This document shows, in pieces, positions 35,658 to 47,057 of a stretch of 64,000 nucleotides of DNA (position 1 is the first letter of the stretch; each line of letters opens with the position of its first letter). Source of the DNA: Stenocarpella maydis (lineage: Eukaryota; Ascomycota; Sordariomycetes; Diaporthales; Diaporthaceae); contig NQMI01000048.1 of the NCBI GenBank assembly GCA_002270565.1, positions 236,898-300,897 on the forward strand, read 5' to 3'. The position numbers and the translations under genes were made by a program. The notes beneath the pieces are model-generated. The model did no database searches. It was not told the origin of the DNA and saw only the letters and a program-made list of their open reading frames with translations.

Positions 35658-38600
35658 ATGATTAACGTGGCATCCTACACCCCTCTCGAATCGCTACTGT
35701 TGCTCTCCTGGATTCGAGAAACAGGCGCCGAGGCCTTCGAAGCCGCCGCCTTCCCCAGGCTCTCGCACCGTCTCATCAACCACCAAGACATCAAGGAGGA
35801 CCCCACCTATGATGCATCGCGATTGAACCCCGACTCGCTCCAGGAGCTCTTCCTGCAGTTACTGCAGGACGAGCTGAAGAATGAGCCAAACCAGCGCCAG
35901 CATCAAGATGCCACTCCTGCCGATCCTACCTTGTCGCCAAACAGCAAGAAGCGCAAGCGTCCGGGCTCGGCTCCCCAGTTGACGAACCTACACGAGGCCC
36001 GACAGCACGCTCACAGGCTACCGGATGCCGAGGCCAGGCTATGGGACAGGTACAAAAAGCGCGCAGCGGAGCAGCTGTGGGAGGAGGACGAAGAGCTGCG
36101 CAGGTTGGAGGCAGAGATTCGAGAGCTGGAGTCGCAGGAGAGGAAGCAGAAGGAAGCCGAAGCAGAGAAGCTGCGCAAGAGTGCCATTACCACCCCGAAT
36201 GTACCTCTGAAACCTATAGGGCTACCAAGTCGCCCACCAAGTGTCGCGTCGACCGGCGATGCGCAACAGCCTGCCCGTCAGACTAATGGGACTGCCGTTC
36301 CGCCCTCAAAACCACCAACTCCGGCCACGGTTCCCGCTCCAAACCATACAGGTCATCCACCACCACCACCACCACCTCCTCCTCCTCCTCCTCCACCTCC
36401 TCCTCCTCCTCCTCAGCAAATCTCCTCCGCCCGGCCAGCTGGGCCGCCAACACCTCCTCCGTCATTGGTCCAGCCACCAGCGGCATCGCCGGCAGGACAA
36501 TTTCCCCCAACAGCAGGACCCCATGCGTCTCCCAGGCCACCTAGCGCTCCGCCACCAGTCTTGCAACCACCACAAGGACTTCCGACATTCCCACCGCACC
36601 CTGGACAGCAAGCACCCGCCGTACCAGCCGCTTCGGATGTCCTGCAAAAGCCAGACAGCGCTCAGAAGCCGAGGCATCCGTCTCAACCACCACCCACCCA
36701 GGTGCCCGTGCCTGGATCACTCAAGTGGGAGCCTCCTTATCAGCCGTACTCCCTCCCTCAACATCAGAGGCCGCCTCCAAACAGCACACAGTTTCCTCCA
36801 CAGCCTGGCCAGCAACGCCTGCAGCAATGGAACCCCCAGCAGCTGCAACAGCAGCTGCAAGGGCCGCCAGGACAACGGCAGATCCTTGTTGCCCCGCAAC
36901 CAACTGGCCAGCCGCCTCAGCTACATCCAGCGCCGGGAAGATCACACTCGGGATCTCCAGCCCCATTGCAGCAGCAACGGTTTCCCCAGGGGCACTCTCC
37001 ACTGCCCGGGCACGCACACCTCCCGCAGTCGCCATACCAGCATACCCAACAGGTCTTCCAACCGCCACAACCTCCTCCCCATGCAACTCGTATCGCGCCG
37101 GGCCCGTCAGCAACTCCGCCACCTCGCTCTCCTGCCAATGTACCGCCACAACAATGGCAAAGACCACCAACAGCGACTCAGCCACATCTTGTCGGGGCTC
37201 CGCAGGGGCAAATGCCGGTACTGCCTCAACCTCCACCCACGTCCCAGGTGCCACAGTACAGCTCTCCACATCCTCAGCCTGTCCGGCCTAATGTGCCACA
37301 GCACGTCTTTCCACAGCCTGTCAGTACACCAGGCCCATCGCAGAGGCGTCCTCATCCTGTTCTACCGCACACTCCCACCACGGTTCCGTTTGCCTTCCGC
37401 AACGCGGCTGGCAGCGGGACCAGGTGGACTGCAGCTCAGCCGACACCCTCCACTCCAGGGCCGGGTATCGGCGATCTGGCAAGCCCTGCGTTCGAACCTC
37501 TGAGCCCTGTCCTCCACACAGACAGCGTTCCGGCTTCCGCGACTCAAACGTCGCCCACAAAAACCAAGGCCGACGACGACGTGCCGACTGGTAAGGCCTC
37601 GTCCAGCACTCCCCATAGTGCACAACCTAGACTCGAGACTCGCGAACCGTCTCGCTCCAGACGAACCCCTTCGGTCGTACCGACGCGAGAGGCTGCCGAT
37701 GACATGGACGCGGAATCTGTTACCAAGGTTAAGCGCGAGGAAGCAACGCCCAAGCCACTGGAAGAGACCGGCGATACTACCGCAGACGAGAGTGTATCAG
37801 GCCGACGCCAGTTGACCTCGCCTAGAGCCCCAAGAGTTGGTGTCAAGCGCAAACGACAGGAGTCGTTGGCATCTGATCAACGTGCCGCGTCTGAGAATCG
37901 ACCACGACCCCCTCCGGCCCCTCCAGCTATTCCAACTCACGTCTTATGGACTCGCGGCTTCCCCCGGGTCAGTGTCTCTACCTTGGATCAAATTTCGGGC
38001 CACAAGCACGCAAACATGTTTTCTCATGCTATTCGTGAGCGGGACGCCCCGGGTTACAAGACGATTGTGCTTAGCCCTACCGATCTGAAGTCAATCAGGG
38101 CGGCCATCACAGCCGGAAACAAAGCCGCTGCAGCCGCTGCCGCGGCCCTGCCTGAAAGCGAGCAAGGCACCAGTAGCGTGTGGCTACCCATCAGCGAAGA
38201 GCTGGTGCCACCCCGCGGCATCATCAACAGCTCACAGTTGGAGCGCGAGCTGGTGCATATGTTCTCCAATGCCATCATGTATAACCTAGACCCACACCGT
38301 GGGCCAGGCACAGCCTTCATGAAAGGCAGTGGACGAGGCGGCAAGGGGGCAAACGACCACGGCCAGGGCGGTCACGGTGCTGCAGGGGCAGACCCAGGGT
38401 TTCTCGGATATGCCGTCGACGAGAACAGCGTCGTTAATGATACGCAGGCCATGTTCGCGGAGGTCGATAAGCTGCTCATGGAGCTGCGCTCTACCGAAGC
38501 GCAACCCGGAGTATCGCTAGCGCCGTTACCGCCAGGGGCCGTACCAGCAAGTGACAGGTTGGCACGCTGGGCGGCACACACGGCTGACCCGTCGGCCGAT

Positions 38601-38723
38601 ACGCCTGCTTCAATGGCTGGTGGTGGTGAGGACCCAGGAGACGACGGTGACGAACATCACACCGACCGGGATGCGGAGAGCACTAGTGGGATTGTGAAGA
38701 GGCGACGTGCCGGCCGAGGCTGA
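35658..38723 (+). CDS. Pro/Gln-rich bromodomain protein (possible BRD8/Bdc1-type NuA4 subunit)
   Basis: Intronless, 1021 residues from ATG 35658 (MINVASYTPLESLLLLSWI). The N-terminal segment (YTPLESLLLL...NHQDIKEDP) resembles the N-terminus of BRD8-like proteins. A charged helix with ERKQKEAEAEKLRK follows at about 140-175, then about 500 residues of Pro/Gln-rich low complexity with a pure poly-Pro run at about 233-253. A bromodomain occupies about 757-877: TLDQISGHKHANMFSHAIRE, then APGYKTIVLSPTDLKSIRAA, an Ala-rich insertion, and finally ELVHMFSNAIMYNLDP with the acetyl-lysine-binding Asn in MYN. Bromodomains read acetylated histones in the nucleus. A link to NuA4 (Bdc1/BRD8) is inference from the N-terminal match and overall layout. 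The tail is basic (KRRRAGRG). Confidence 0.82.
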   Translation: MINVASYTPLESLLLLSWIRETGAEAFEAAAFPRLSHRLINHQDIKEDPTYDASRLNPDSLQELFLQLLQDELKNEPNQRQHQDATPADPTLSPNSKKRKRPGSAPQLTNLHEARQHAHRLPDAEARLWDRYKKRAAEQLWEEDEELRRLEAEIRELESQERKQKEAEAEKLRKSAITTPNVPLKPIGLPSRPPSVASTGDAQQPARQTNGTAVPPSKPPTPATVPAPNHTGHPPPPPPPPPPPPPPPPPPPQQISSARPAGPPTPPPSLVQPPAASPAGQFPPTAGPHASPRPPSAPPPVLQPPQGLPTFPPHPGQQAPAVPAASDVLQKPDSAQKPRHPSQPPPTQVPVPGSLKWEPPYQPYSLPQHQRPPPNSTQFPPQPGQQRLQQWNPQQLQQQLQGPPGQRQILVAPQPTGQPPQLHPAPGRSHSGSPAPLQQQRFPQGHSPLPGHAHLPQSPYQHTQQVFQPPQPPPHATRIAPGPSATPPPRSPANVPPQQWQRPPTATQPHLVGAPQGQMPVLPQPPPTSQVPQYSSPHPQPVRPNVPQHVFPQPVSTPGPSQRRPHPVLPHTPTTVPFAFRNAAGSGTRWTAAQPTPSTPGPGIGDLASPAFEPLSPVLHTDSVPASATQTSPTKTKADDDVPTGKASSSTPHSAQPRLETREPSRSRRTPSVVPTREAADDMDAESVTKVKREEATPKPLEETGDTTADESVSGRRQLTSPRAPRVGVKRKRQESLASDQRAASENRPRPPPAPPAIPTHVLWTRGFPRVSVSTLDQISGHKHANMFSHAIRERDAPGYKTIVLSPTDLKSIRAAITAGNKAAAAAAAALPESEQGTSSVWLPISEELVPPRGIINSSQLERELVHMFSNAIMYNLDPHRGPGTAFMKGSGRGGKGANDHGQGGHGAAGADPGFLGYAVDENSVVNDTQAMFAEVDKLLMELRSTEAQPGVSLAPLPPGAVPASDRLARWAAHTADPSADTPASMAGGGEDPGDDGDEHHTDRDAESTSGIVKRRRAGRG
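36356..36415 (+). repeat. Coding (CCA)n/(CCT)n tract, poly-proline
   Basis: Trinucleotide tract inside the bromodomain gene, encoding about 20 consecutive prolines. Such tracts bind profilin, SH3 or WW domains and vary in length. Confidence 0.85.
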
Positions 38724-40656
38724 GACTTGTCCCTCAGTTTCTCGACATGAGTACTCTGGTGTCACATTTTATCCCGTGTGACGGCTTTTCAGATTGGCGC
38801 CTCCAATCATGCGGCTGGTTATCTCCCCCGTCACCATGTGCTGTCGTTGAAAGCTGAGGATCGAAGGACAGAAATGGGCCATCGCGGTAATACAGCAAGA
38901 CCCAACCATGGGCACCTCCGTTCAGTCGCAATTTCGGCTGCGCTCTTGGACACATCAATCATCATCCTCACGGCCATTGACGGCCAGGCCTTGGATGATT
39001 GGGACTTAATAACTGATTATTAGACTTTGACGGCCTTGCGTTGCGTTGCACAGATGACACGATAAGCAGATGGCGCTGGGGTGTGTGTGTGTGCCTGACA
39101 GCAGGTTGCTCGTCGGTGGTATTGTAGAACTAGACTACATAAATGCGAAAGATACACCCGTTTTGCATTGAACCGTATGTGCAGGAAAATATTCGCTATT
39201 CTATTGCTGCCGGTTGCGGCACTTCGATGGTGGCCACCCATGTGTCCATTTACCCTTGCGCGGGTGCTAGGGGTGGCCTCTAGTGTCTGTACTCCGGAGG
39301 GGGTAATACATCATTCTCTGATCTGCATGAGCATTCTCGACTGCATTTTTGGCGTCTACATGTTCCTAGTTGTGATCTGATCGGAAAACATTTGTCCGTC
39401 ATAGCTTAAAATCCCCACACCGCTTGAATACTCACGGGCACGTGGACTGTTAACTAAGTCTATGTCTCATGGACCGTCGACTGGGGCCGTGGCATTCTGT
39501 CGGAAAGCCCCGTCTATTGTTTCCTGAAGTCATCACAATTGTGGCAGTTTGGTGTAACTAATCCCTCTGCGCTTCATGCTGGCCAGCGTCGGGGTCAACA
39601 TGCTGTCCACGCGATTAGGCAAGAGAGTACTGGCCTGAAAGCGGCCTGTCCACGTCCCGCAGAGAAATCCCTTGATGGAGTTCGTTGTCAGCTGTTTTGG
39701 TACTGGGCGTCTTACCACACAATACGACTAGTACGTCTAGACTGAGCTCATTATATCCAAATTGATGGGTGATATGAGCCAGCTTGAGTGCAGGTCCCTC
39801 GGTATCTGTGTCCCAAAGCATCTCCAAGCACAACTCACATTAGCGAGCGCCTGAACTTGCACACTTCGTTTCCCCCATCCATGGATAGGCCCAGGGTTGT
39901 TGCGTTCCAGATGTCTCGAACATGTATAGTACAGCTGATATAAAGGGACGTCTTCCAGCCCCTGGCCCGGCCATATGCATGTCGATCATGGAAGCGGAGA
40001 AGAGTGGCACTCCGGGCCGTTTTAGTAGGCGCATATGAGGCCAGTGCTACTGAACCTGTTACAAGTCCCTGTTTTATGAAATAGGATGCATGTCCTCAGG
40101 CCCATATTGGTCACTTTGGACCCCTGCCTCAGCCCCTCACCGACCTGGTCTACCACCAGGTGACCAACCGGACGTCGTACTGTAGTCCAAGAACTGATAG
40201 ACTCGGCGAAGGCATTTCCCAGGGCCAACGTAGCAAGTTCAACGGAGGACAAGCTGGTTGCCTAGGCTGAGGGGCTGCATCGGATCGGCGCAGCTGGCTC
40301 ACCACAAGACTCGGGGATAGCGCCAAGGACGCAGCTTGGCAGACGGCTTTTTTTCCTTCTTATTTTTTCTTGTGTTCGGGGAGTGAACGCTCTGGCGCAG
40401 TCTCCGTCGTCATTCGCGCGCCACAGCTGCATGCTTATCGGGTGGGTGCTCCCCGCGCGGGTGTAATCATGAGCAGCGATAATCATGGGCAGCGGGGTAT
40501 CTACAGTAGTCTACTTGGTACCTAGTTGAATATCCATATTTGTGTTGTGTATTCCATTGGTGTGGCCCCAGAGTACTTTCAAGTCTCATCTGTCTCCTCT
40601 TTGAAGGCCCGTCTGTGGTTTTTTGGAGCGCTTGCCAGGATTACACCGGGGAGACC
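38724..40656. other. Intergenic
   Basis: About 1.9 kb between the bromodomain gene and the FAD oxidase. ORFs here are short and domain-free. I see nothing else. Confidence 0.45.
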
Positions 40657-42819
40657 ATGTTGCCTGTCATTGCAGCTCGGCCGCTGGGCGTCCTCGGCTT
40701 CGCAAATGCTACAAGAGGTAATTCACAGTCCGCAGGTGAGAAGACCCAGTCTGGAAGACATTTCTCCGAGTCACCAGTCTCGTGATTCTAATTAGGAAAT
40801 ATCGACTGGAGGGACAGAGCAAGGCGCTGGCGGCCTAAAGACCTCCCTGCTGCCATTTGAGTCCGCACAGCTCGACGGCAGGAATATCAACGGCTTGTCT
40901 GACTTGTATGGGGATGATTCAAGTATCTTTGAATTCGGAGATGTCGGCTCTGCCGGACCAAGTGTTGTCCCTGGGACTGGCTGCAAGGCGTTTCCAGGCG
41001 AGAGCCATTGGCCATCTCCGGACCAGTGGTCGCTCCTTGCTAATCTAACAGAGGAGGCTCTGATCAGGGGCGAGCCGTCTGCTGCTGTGTGCTATCAGGA
41101 CTGGCCACAGTACGACCCTGGGGACTGTGCCTCCGTCACGGGAAAATGGGGCTCGCCTAGGTTCCAGTACGCGTGTTTCTCTCCCTGTCATGGACATGCC
41201 CGTCAGCCCCCATACGTTCAAAGCTTGCTGAGACGAGGGCAGGTCGTATGGCCCGACCGGTATAGACTGGCCACTGCTCGAGGGCCTGTCCTGCGTACCC
41301 CCAAGTCTTACAAGGCCTGACGCAAATTGCACCCTCGGGGGCCTCCCGTCATATGTCGTGAACTCAACCGATGTCGAAAAGATCCAGCTCGCAGTCAACT
41401 TCGCCAGGAATCTCAACGTGCGTCTCGTCGTGAAGAACAAGGGCCATGACTTCAACGCAAAGTCTACTGGTGCTGGGGCTCTCACAGTATGGACCACATA
41501 TCTGCAGGACATTGTCTACCTAGGCGAGAGTTATGATTATGGCACCGGACACGCCGGGCCAGCATTCCGGGTCGGCGCTGGCGTGGAGGCGATCCAGGTC
41601 TATGAGGCTGCTGACGCGTTGGGTCTGCAAGTCGTGGGAGGCATCTCTCGTGTAAGCTGCCCTGTTTTTCAGTGTGTGAGATGGTGGAGAGGTGCCTGAC
41701 TAGATATGATGGCAGACCGTCGGCCTGGCTGGAGGATATTCCGCCGCGGGTGGCCACAGCCCACTGATGGGCTTATATGGCATGGCTTCTGATCAGATCC
41801 TGTCCCTGAATGTTGTGCTGCCGAGTGGGAGGTTCGCTCACGTCGACTCTGGAGATAATCCTGACCTTTTTTTTGCCCTCCGGGGAGGAGGTGGTAGTAC
41901 ATACGGGATCGTGACGTCCATTGTCATCGCTGCGTATCCCAAGCAGCCGGTGACGACAGCCACCTACTCGTTCAGTACAAGTCAAGGAGTCGACGTTGAA
42001 ACATTTTGGAGTGGGATGGATGCATTCTGGGAAACATTCCCGGCCCACGCAGGCGCTGGGCTGTACAGCTACTGGTACACAATCTGCCCCGACAAGGAGA
42101 CGTGCACATTCCTGATGCTGCCACAATGGGCCAACAACTTGTCGGCTGCCGACCTCGGGCCACTGAACCAGCCGCTGTTCGACAAGCTCAACGCCCTCGG
42201 GATACAACCCGAAAACATCACTTACACAAGCTACTCAGGCCTGCTGGAAGCATTCACAGCCACATTCCCCGACTCGTCCGAGGGCGTGGGGACCTGGAAC
42301 GCCCACACCGCCTCGCGCCTCTTCCCGCGGTCCAACTGGGACGACGCGGCCACCCTTTCGAGGCAGTCCAGCGCCATCCGCGGCGCCATAGAAACCAACG
42401 GCATGGTGATCGGGTACAACTTCAGGCCCGCCGACAACCCCCGGGTCAACCAGACCAACGCGGTGGCGCCGGCGTGGCGCAGCACGCTCGTCCACGCCAT
42501 GACAGCCGCGACATTCAACACCACCGACACCCCCGAGGACATCGCCGCGAAGAACAGGAGGCTGGTCGAGACCCTGCAGCCGTGGAGGGACGTCAGCCCG
42601 GGCGCCGGGGCGTATATGAACGAGGCGGACGTCAACGAGCCGGACTGGCAGCAGGCTTTCTACGGGGACAACTACCGGTACCTGTATGAGCTGAAGCAGA
42701 CGTATGACCCCTGGGGGCTGTTCTATGCACCGACGGCTGTTGGCAGTGAGGATTGGTACATTACTGGCCAGCTTCCGTATTATCCAACCCAGAGCGGGCA
42801 GTTGTGCCTGGCGGTCTGA
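40657..42819 (+). CDS. FAD-dependent oxidase of the berberine-bridge-enzyme (BBE) type
   Basis: Four exons: a first exon from about 40657 (ATG; MLPVIAARPLGVLGFANA, possible signal) ending near a GTGAGA donor at about 40736; exon 2 of uncertain start (about 40820) to 41166; exon 3 41243-41651; exon 4 41716-42819. Later junctions are GT..AG and in phase. PCMH-type FAD domain: CTLGGLPSYVVNST, LRLVVKNKGHDF-like segment with the flavin-linking His in KNKGHDF, GAGALTVWT, then TVGLAGGYSAAGGHSPLMG and LFFALRGGGGSTYGIVTS. The C-terminal BBE motif is YLYELKQTYDPWGLFYAP. Such enzymes oxidise sugars or alkaloid-like metabolites, usually outside the cell, with H2O2 as by-product. Where bicovalent members carry the second flavin-linking Cys (GGECPTVG), this one reads GGISRTVG. 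Substrate unknown. No biosynthetic neighbours suggest a cluster. Confidence 0.83.
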
Positions 42820-43593
42820 TTAGGCAATACCTATTTGATATTGTCAATGGCAGCACGGATCAGGATACTCTTCAATCATTGTGTGTACTGCGCGGGTTTT
42901 GGTTCTTAATCTGCCCACAGCCTGCCCTCCTCAACGGGAGAGAAAGAAAAGGAAAAGCAAAAGGCTACATGCGGTCTCTTCATACAGGCTGTAAACACTT
43001 GAAGGCTCGGCGTTATACAATGGACACGATACTGATAATAGTAGGTTCAATACACAATAGTCAGTAAGAAACAATGACAGCCTCGCGACGAGGCTAGCTG
43101 AAACGAGCTTCAAGCCGCGTGTAGACCTGGACCGTCGACACGAGGAGCCCAAGCACTCGAGCCCAACCTGCCACGGGTTATGGTGTTTGACAGAAATTAC
43201 GCTCCAAACATTGGTGGTAGCACCTGGTTTCACCGACGCCACATGTTTACCGGACCCGAGGAGAACAAATCTACCCGGGCTGTTCTGCATCAAAAAATCC
43301 CAAAGACGTAAACGGCAGAAATCTCAGGACCGTGCAAGTCCTGTCAAATGGTTACACTACACAGAAGTGGGAGCGGGTTTGGTGGCGACAGCAAACAATT
43401 GGCGGTCTGCACGGCCATCCGGACTAGGGCCATCCGGGCGGGCGACAGGCGTCAACAGGGGATCGGACCAGTCACGGACAAGGTTTCAGACAACAAATAG
43501 TTACATTGAAGGGTATCTGATCAAATCATGACTCGGGGCTCGCCGAGGGTTGCAGGAGCGCATGCGGGCGGCTCTCTCGGGTCAGGTCCTGAC
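42820..43593. other. Intergenic between convergent genes
   Basis: About 770 bp holding the 3' regions of the FAD oxidase (+) and the membrane protein (-). No gene seen. Confidence 0.45.
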
Positions 43594-45227
43594 TTACTCC
43601 TTGCGCTCCTGTCGCTCGACCGCCCCGCGCGTGCCGAAGGTGCCCTCGCTCAGCCTGTCGAAACTACCCGTGTTTGGCAGCGGGCTGTCGGCGCCCACAA
43701 AGTCCAAGAAGTCCTTGGGGTCGTCGAGGAAGGACGCAGTCGAGGCCGTGGAAGACGGCCGGGTGTAGGTGAGGTTGGGGACGGTAAGACCACCGGGGCC
43801 TCTGCCCTGGAAGAAGTGCTCCCACTCGTCGGAAGCTGGCTTGCGTGCTGTCTGCCCCGAACGGGACCTCGAGCGAGACGAGGACCTGCTCGTGCTCGAG
43901 GACCGCGCCGCCCTGCTCAGCATCCTCGAGACCCTCGACACCCAGCTCCCGTGTCCCGAGGGTGATCCTTCCTGGCTGTCATCCAGCTCGGCCGGGGCTA
44001 CCTTCAGCCGCGGGCGCGGGTATTGGCCCTGGGTGAATATGGGGATCCTGATACCGCCCTCTGGATCCGACGGGGTCAAGGCGCGTGGGATGATGGACCT
44101 GGGTATCTGGGGAATGCTCGACCTTGTCTCCTGTGACACAACACTCGGCGGTGATGTCTCTGTCCTGCTCGGCCGTGCTGGGCTCGGGGGCCGTTCATAT
44201 CCCCTTTCTTGGTCGCTGTCATGGCTTCCTCTGGTGCCAATCCATACGCCGACCCCCACCTGCATTGGGCCCTTGCGCCTGCCCATGAAAAGTGTCCAGA
44301 ATCTCCTGCGACGCCCTCTGATGCAAGCACAGACGGCGAATGCAACAGCCAGGATAGACAACAGGGTCGAGACAAGTATGGCGGCGATGCCGGCTGAGCT
44401 CTGGCCCCTGCTGCCTGCGGTATCCTCGCTGGGAGGAATAGCAGCAGTACCCGATGGGTTTGAGGGAATAGTCATGTTGGACGCATGAGCCGACGCATCT
44501 GCGCTGCTTGTGCTTGTCTCGGGGGGAGACGGCGATGGTGTCCCCGGAACGGCCGGGGGTGTTGTAGGCGTTGGTATTGTGGTAAACCGGCCAGGCGTGA
44601 CCGTGGGTCCTACCGGGTCTTGTGCTGGCGGCGTTGGTGAAGCAGAAGCCAGCCTCTGTGCAGGCAGGCCAGCCAAGGTCAGGCCTGGGGTCAAGGGGTG
44701 AGTCTCGAGCAGGGACAGGTCAGACTCCCGGAATCTGATCTGTAAGGCCGGCCCGACCGTAAAGAGAGGGGGGCCCGCCTCTCTTGTCGCGCCCCAGACA
44801 CCGCCCCGGAAGTCGGTGATGTCGGTTGTGCATGTGAAGCCACTGGGGAGACGGCTCAGTCAGACAAGGGATGCCGGGGGCGCGGCGCTGAAGCATACAA
44901 AAGGTTCCACGCTCACCTGGGGACGCAGTAAGCGGCAGTCTCGCCTGGCTCGACAGCAGGGAAACCCTCGGCCGTTCTCGTCTTTGTGATGTGACAGCCC
45001 GGCCCGACCTCGAACCCACTTGGACATATTGCCGGTGAGTAGTACTGGAAGCCCTTGTCTGCGATATTTGTAGCCCACCTGGGCGGGTCGCAAGGTGATG
45101 GTCCGGTGGTCGGGAAGGGAGGGAACTGCGACGGGTCCTTGGAAGAGGTCAGGAGCCACGAGATGGGGCAGGGCGGCGTGAATATGGTGGTCAGAGGTGC
45201 GAGGGGCGCCGTGATGGTGACAGCCAT
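43594..45227 (-). CDS. Single-pass membrane protein with Cys-containing N-terminal ectodomain
   Basis: Two exons, 45227-44917 and 44842-43594 (GTGAGC..CAG intron, phase 2), give 519 residues. The N-terminal part (about 1-160) is Pro-rich with scattered Cys (ISWLLTSSKDPSQFPPFPTT, QYYSPAICPSGFEVGPGC, YCVPSGFTCTTDITDFRGG). A Ser/Thr/Pro-rich stalk follows, then one strong membrane segment (SAGIAAILVSTLLSILAVAF) flanked by CACIRGRRRRF. The cytosolic tail (about 290-519) is basic and Ser-rich with an RS stretch and short acidic patches. There is no cleavable signal peptide, so topology (N-out) is inferred from the positive residues after the membrane segment. Similar proteins are common but uncharacterised in filamentous ascomycetes; a wall- or stress-sensor role is a guess from the architecture. 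Confidence 0.72.
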
Positions 45228-45279
45228 GTTGAGAGGCGGTGTGAGCCATGGACGAGAGCCTCACGAGCACCACCAGCCA

Positions 45280-45312
45280 GCACACACGCGCGCGCACACA
45301 CACACGCACGCA
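45280..45312. repeat. Alternating CA/CG tract (Z-DNA-prone)
   Basis: Thirty-three bases alternate strictly between purine and pyrimidine (GC, CA and CG steps), 53-85 bp upstream of the membrane-protein ATG. Such tracts favour Z-DNA under negative supercoiling and are length-variable. Confidence 0.75.
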
Positions 45313-46110
45313 GAGGCTGATGACACCGGGCAGGCGATCCACGACTTGTGGTTTTCTGGTTGAGGGCCGCCGAGATGGACGGGGGCGCGATGGGAGGGCC
45401 AGGACGGGGGCCGCGGGGCCATCTTATCGACTGAGGAGGCACTGGCTGGATTGGCACGGCGCAAGATTTAAGCTTGTTCAGGAGCCGAAGATCTCTCTCG
45501 ATCCCCCCCCCCACACGCAATGGCGTGGCGTCGCACCGTGGAGCTGTCAGCGGAGCGCCAGGCATCGGACCCCGGGAGCGATCAAACCCCATGGCAGCGA
45601 CGTCGGTTCCCCCGTCCTGAGTCGTTTTGTTTGACGGGACGAGAGGCAGGCATGGAGCGCGAACCGGAGGCCCATGTTGCTGTGGCATCCGCCCAGAGAT
45701 GAGACCTCAGAGTGGGCGCCCCAAACACCAGATAAAACCAAGAGCCGACCCCGCTTCGCGCCCTCACGATGGCGGCCAATGGTGAGACCCACCGCCGAGG
45801 GATGGCTGCCTGTAGGCGAATTTCATCTGAAGGTTCCTCAAACAGAAGACAAGAGGGACGACGCTGCCCTGAGAGATAAGATGTCACCCGTCTGAGGAAC
45901 TGGACGAGGGGGCCTGCAGTGACGTTGGCTGTCGTTGGGGCGTTCGGGCCAGTCGTGTCCCGTCCTTCCGAGGCTCGGACGAGAACGTCGTGACCTGCCT
46001 GGCAGCCGCCGTTGGGCAACAGTCTTGGGCAACTCTGGGGTGTGGCCAACGACTCGATGAGGTCCATTCATATATATTAAACACATGTAATACCACCCGC
46101 CTGCTTCAGG

Positions 46111-46207
46111 GAATTACAGGGAATTACAGGGAATTACAGGGAATTACAGGGAATTACAGGGAATTACAGGGAATTACAAGGTATTGCAAGGTATTGCAAG
46201 GTATTAC
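46111..46207. repeat. 10-bp minisatellite
   Basis: Six perfect copies of GAATTACAGG (46111-46170), one GAATTACAAG, two GTATTGCAAG, then a partial GTATTACCC. The drift from one end to the other suggests array growth from a single edge. It lies in intergenic DNA. Confidence 0.9.
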
Positions 46208-47057
46208 CCAGGTCTTCTCTGACGCAGGCGCCTGATTGGTCGGGTCATGACATCCACAAACTCCCCCAAAATGCCCAAAACACCCAGAATACCATGACGA
46301 GTCGTTGTCTTCGGCACTGCTCCCTCTAGCACCGCCTCCTCTAAGCAGGGCCTCCATCGTACAAGTGCCGATGCCCAGCTGGCCCCGGATGCCGCACGCT
46401 GGACCTCACCCGAGACCGAATCTGGCTCTTTCCCGAGCCTACGGCTTGGACCACCCTGAACCTGAACTAAGTCTACCTCCCCTCCTCCCCCCCACGATGA
46501 CGCTCTACATGAGGCGCCGCTGGTGGGGCTATTGGGCTGAGTGCCCGCCGAGTCTGAAGCGTTCCGAGGCCGCCGGCGAAGGTTGAGGTTCCCACCTCTC
46601 CTTGCGCGTTTGGTCACGAGCCGTCCCCCGGGACGAACATCCTTGGTCCCTTGATACAGTCATACACGCTCAAGGAAACAGCGTCTAATAAGACATCGAG
46701 GTGACAATAAAACTTTACCACATAGTAATTGATACATGGAAAGGCCAGATGGCGGTGGTCACTTGCCGGCCTAACTGTAAAGACCGTGTTATTGGAACCC
46801 TTCCCTGGTACAAGAAACTGTCTGCTTTAAGACGGCGCTCTCTATCCTGTCCATGAGCCGGAACTCGCCTCTAAGGTATCAAAAGGTAAGCTTCACATAA
46901 GACCACCCAGAGCCCTGCCAGAAACCAAGTCACCGCAATCTCCAGGGGTATTGCAAACGTGGACATGCTCTAACGTCATGAGATGATAACAAAGGAGATG
47001 CGAACAAGTTTGAACATGTATATGATGACGGGCATATAAGCCAGGAGAGATGCGGGT

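Larger units (their letters stand above)
45228..47057. other. Intergenic with two tandem tracts
   Basis: About 1.8 kb between the membrane-protein start and the 3' end of the flotillin gene. It contains the alternating purine-pyrimidine tract and the 10-bp minisatellite listed separately. ORFs are random. Confidence 0.45.

Noticed and set aside
36241..37503. 420-codon ORF in an alternative frame of the bromodomain gene
   Set aside because: His/Leu/Arg-rich low-complexity shadow of the Pro/Gln-rich coding region.
46111..46207. Short regularly spaced repeats, considered as a CRISPR array
   Set aside because: Units are contiguous with no unique spacers and the host is a eukaryote; it is a minisatellite.
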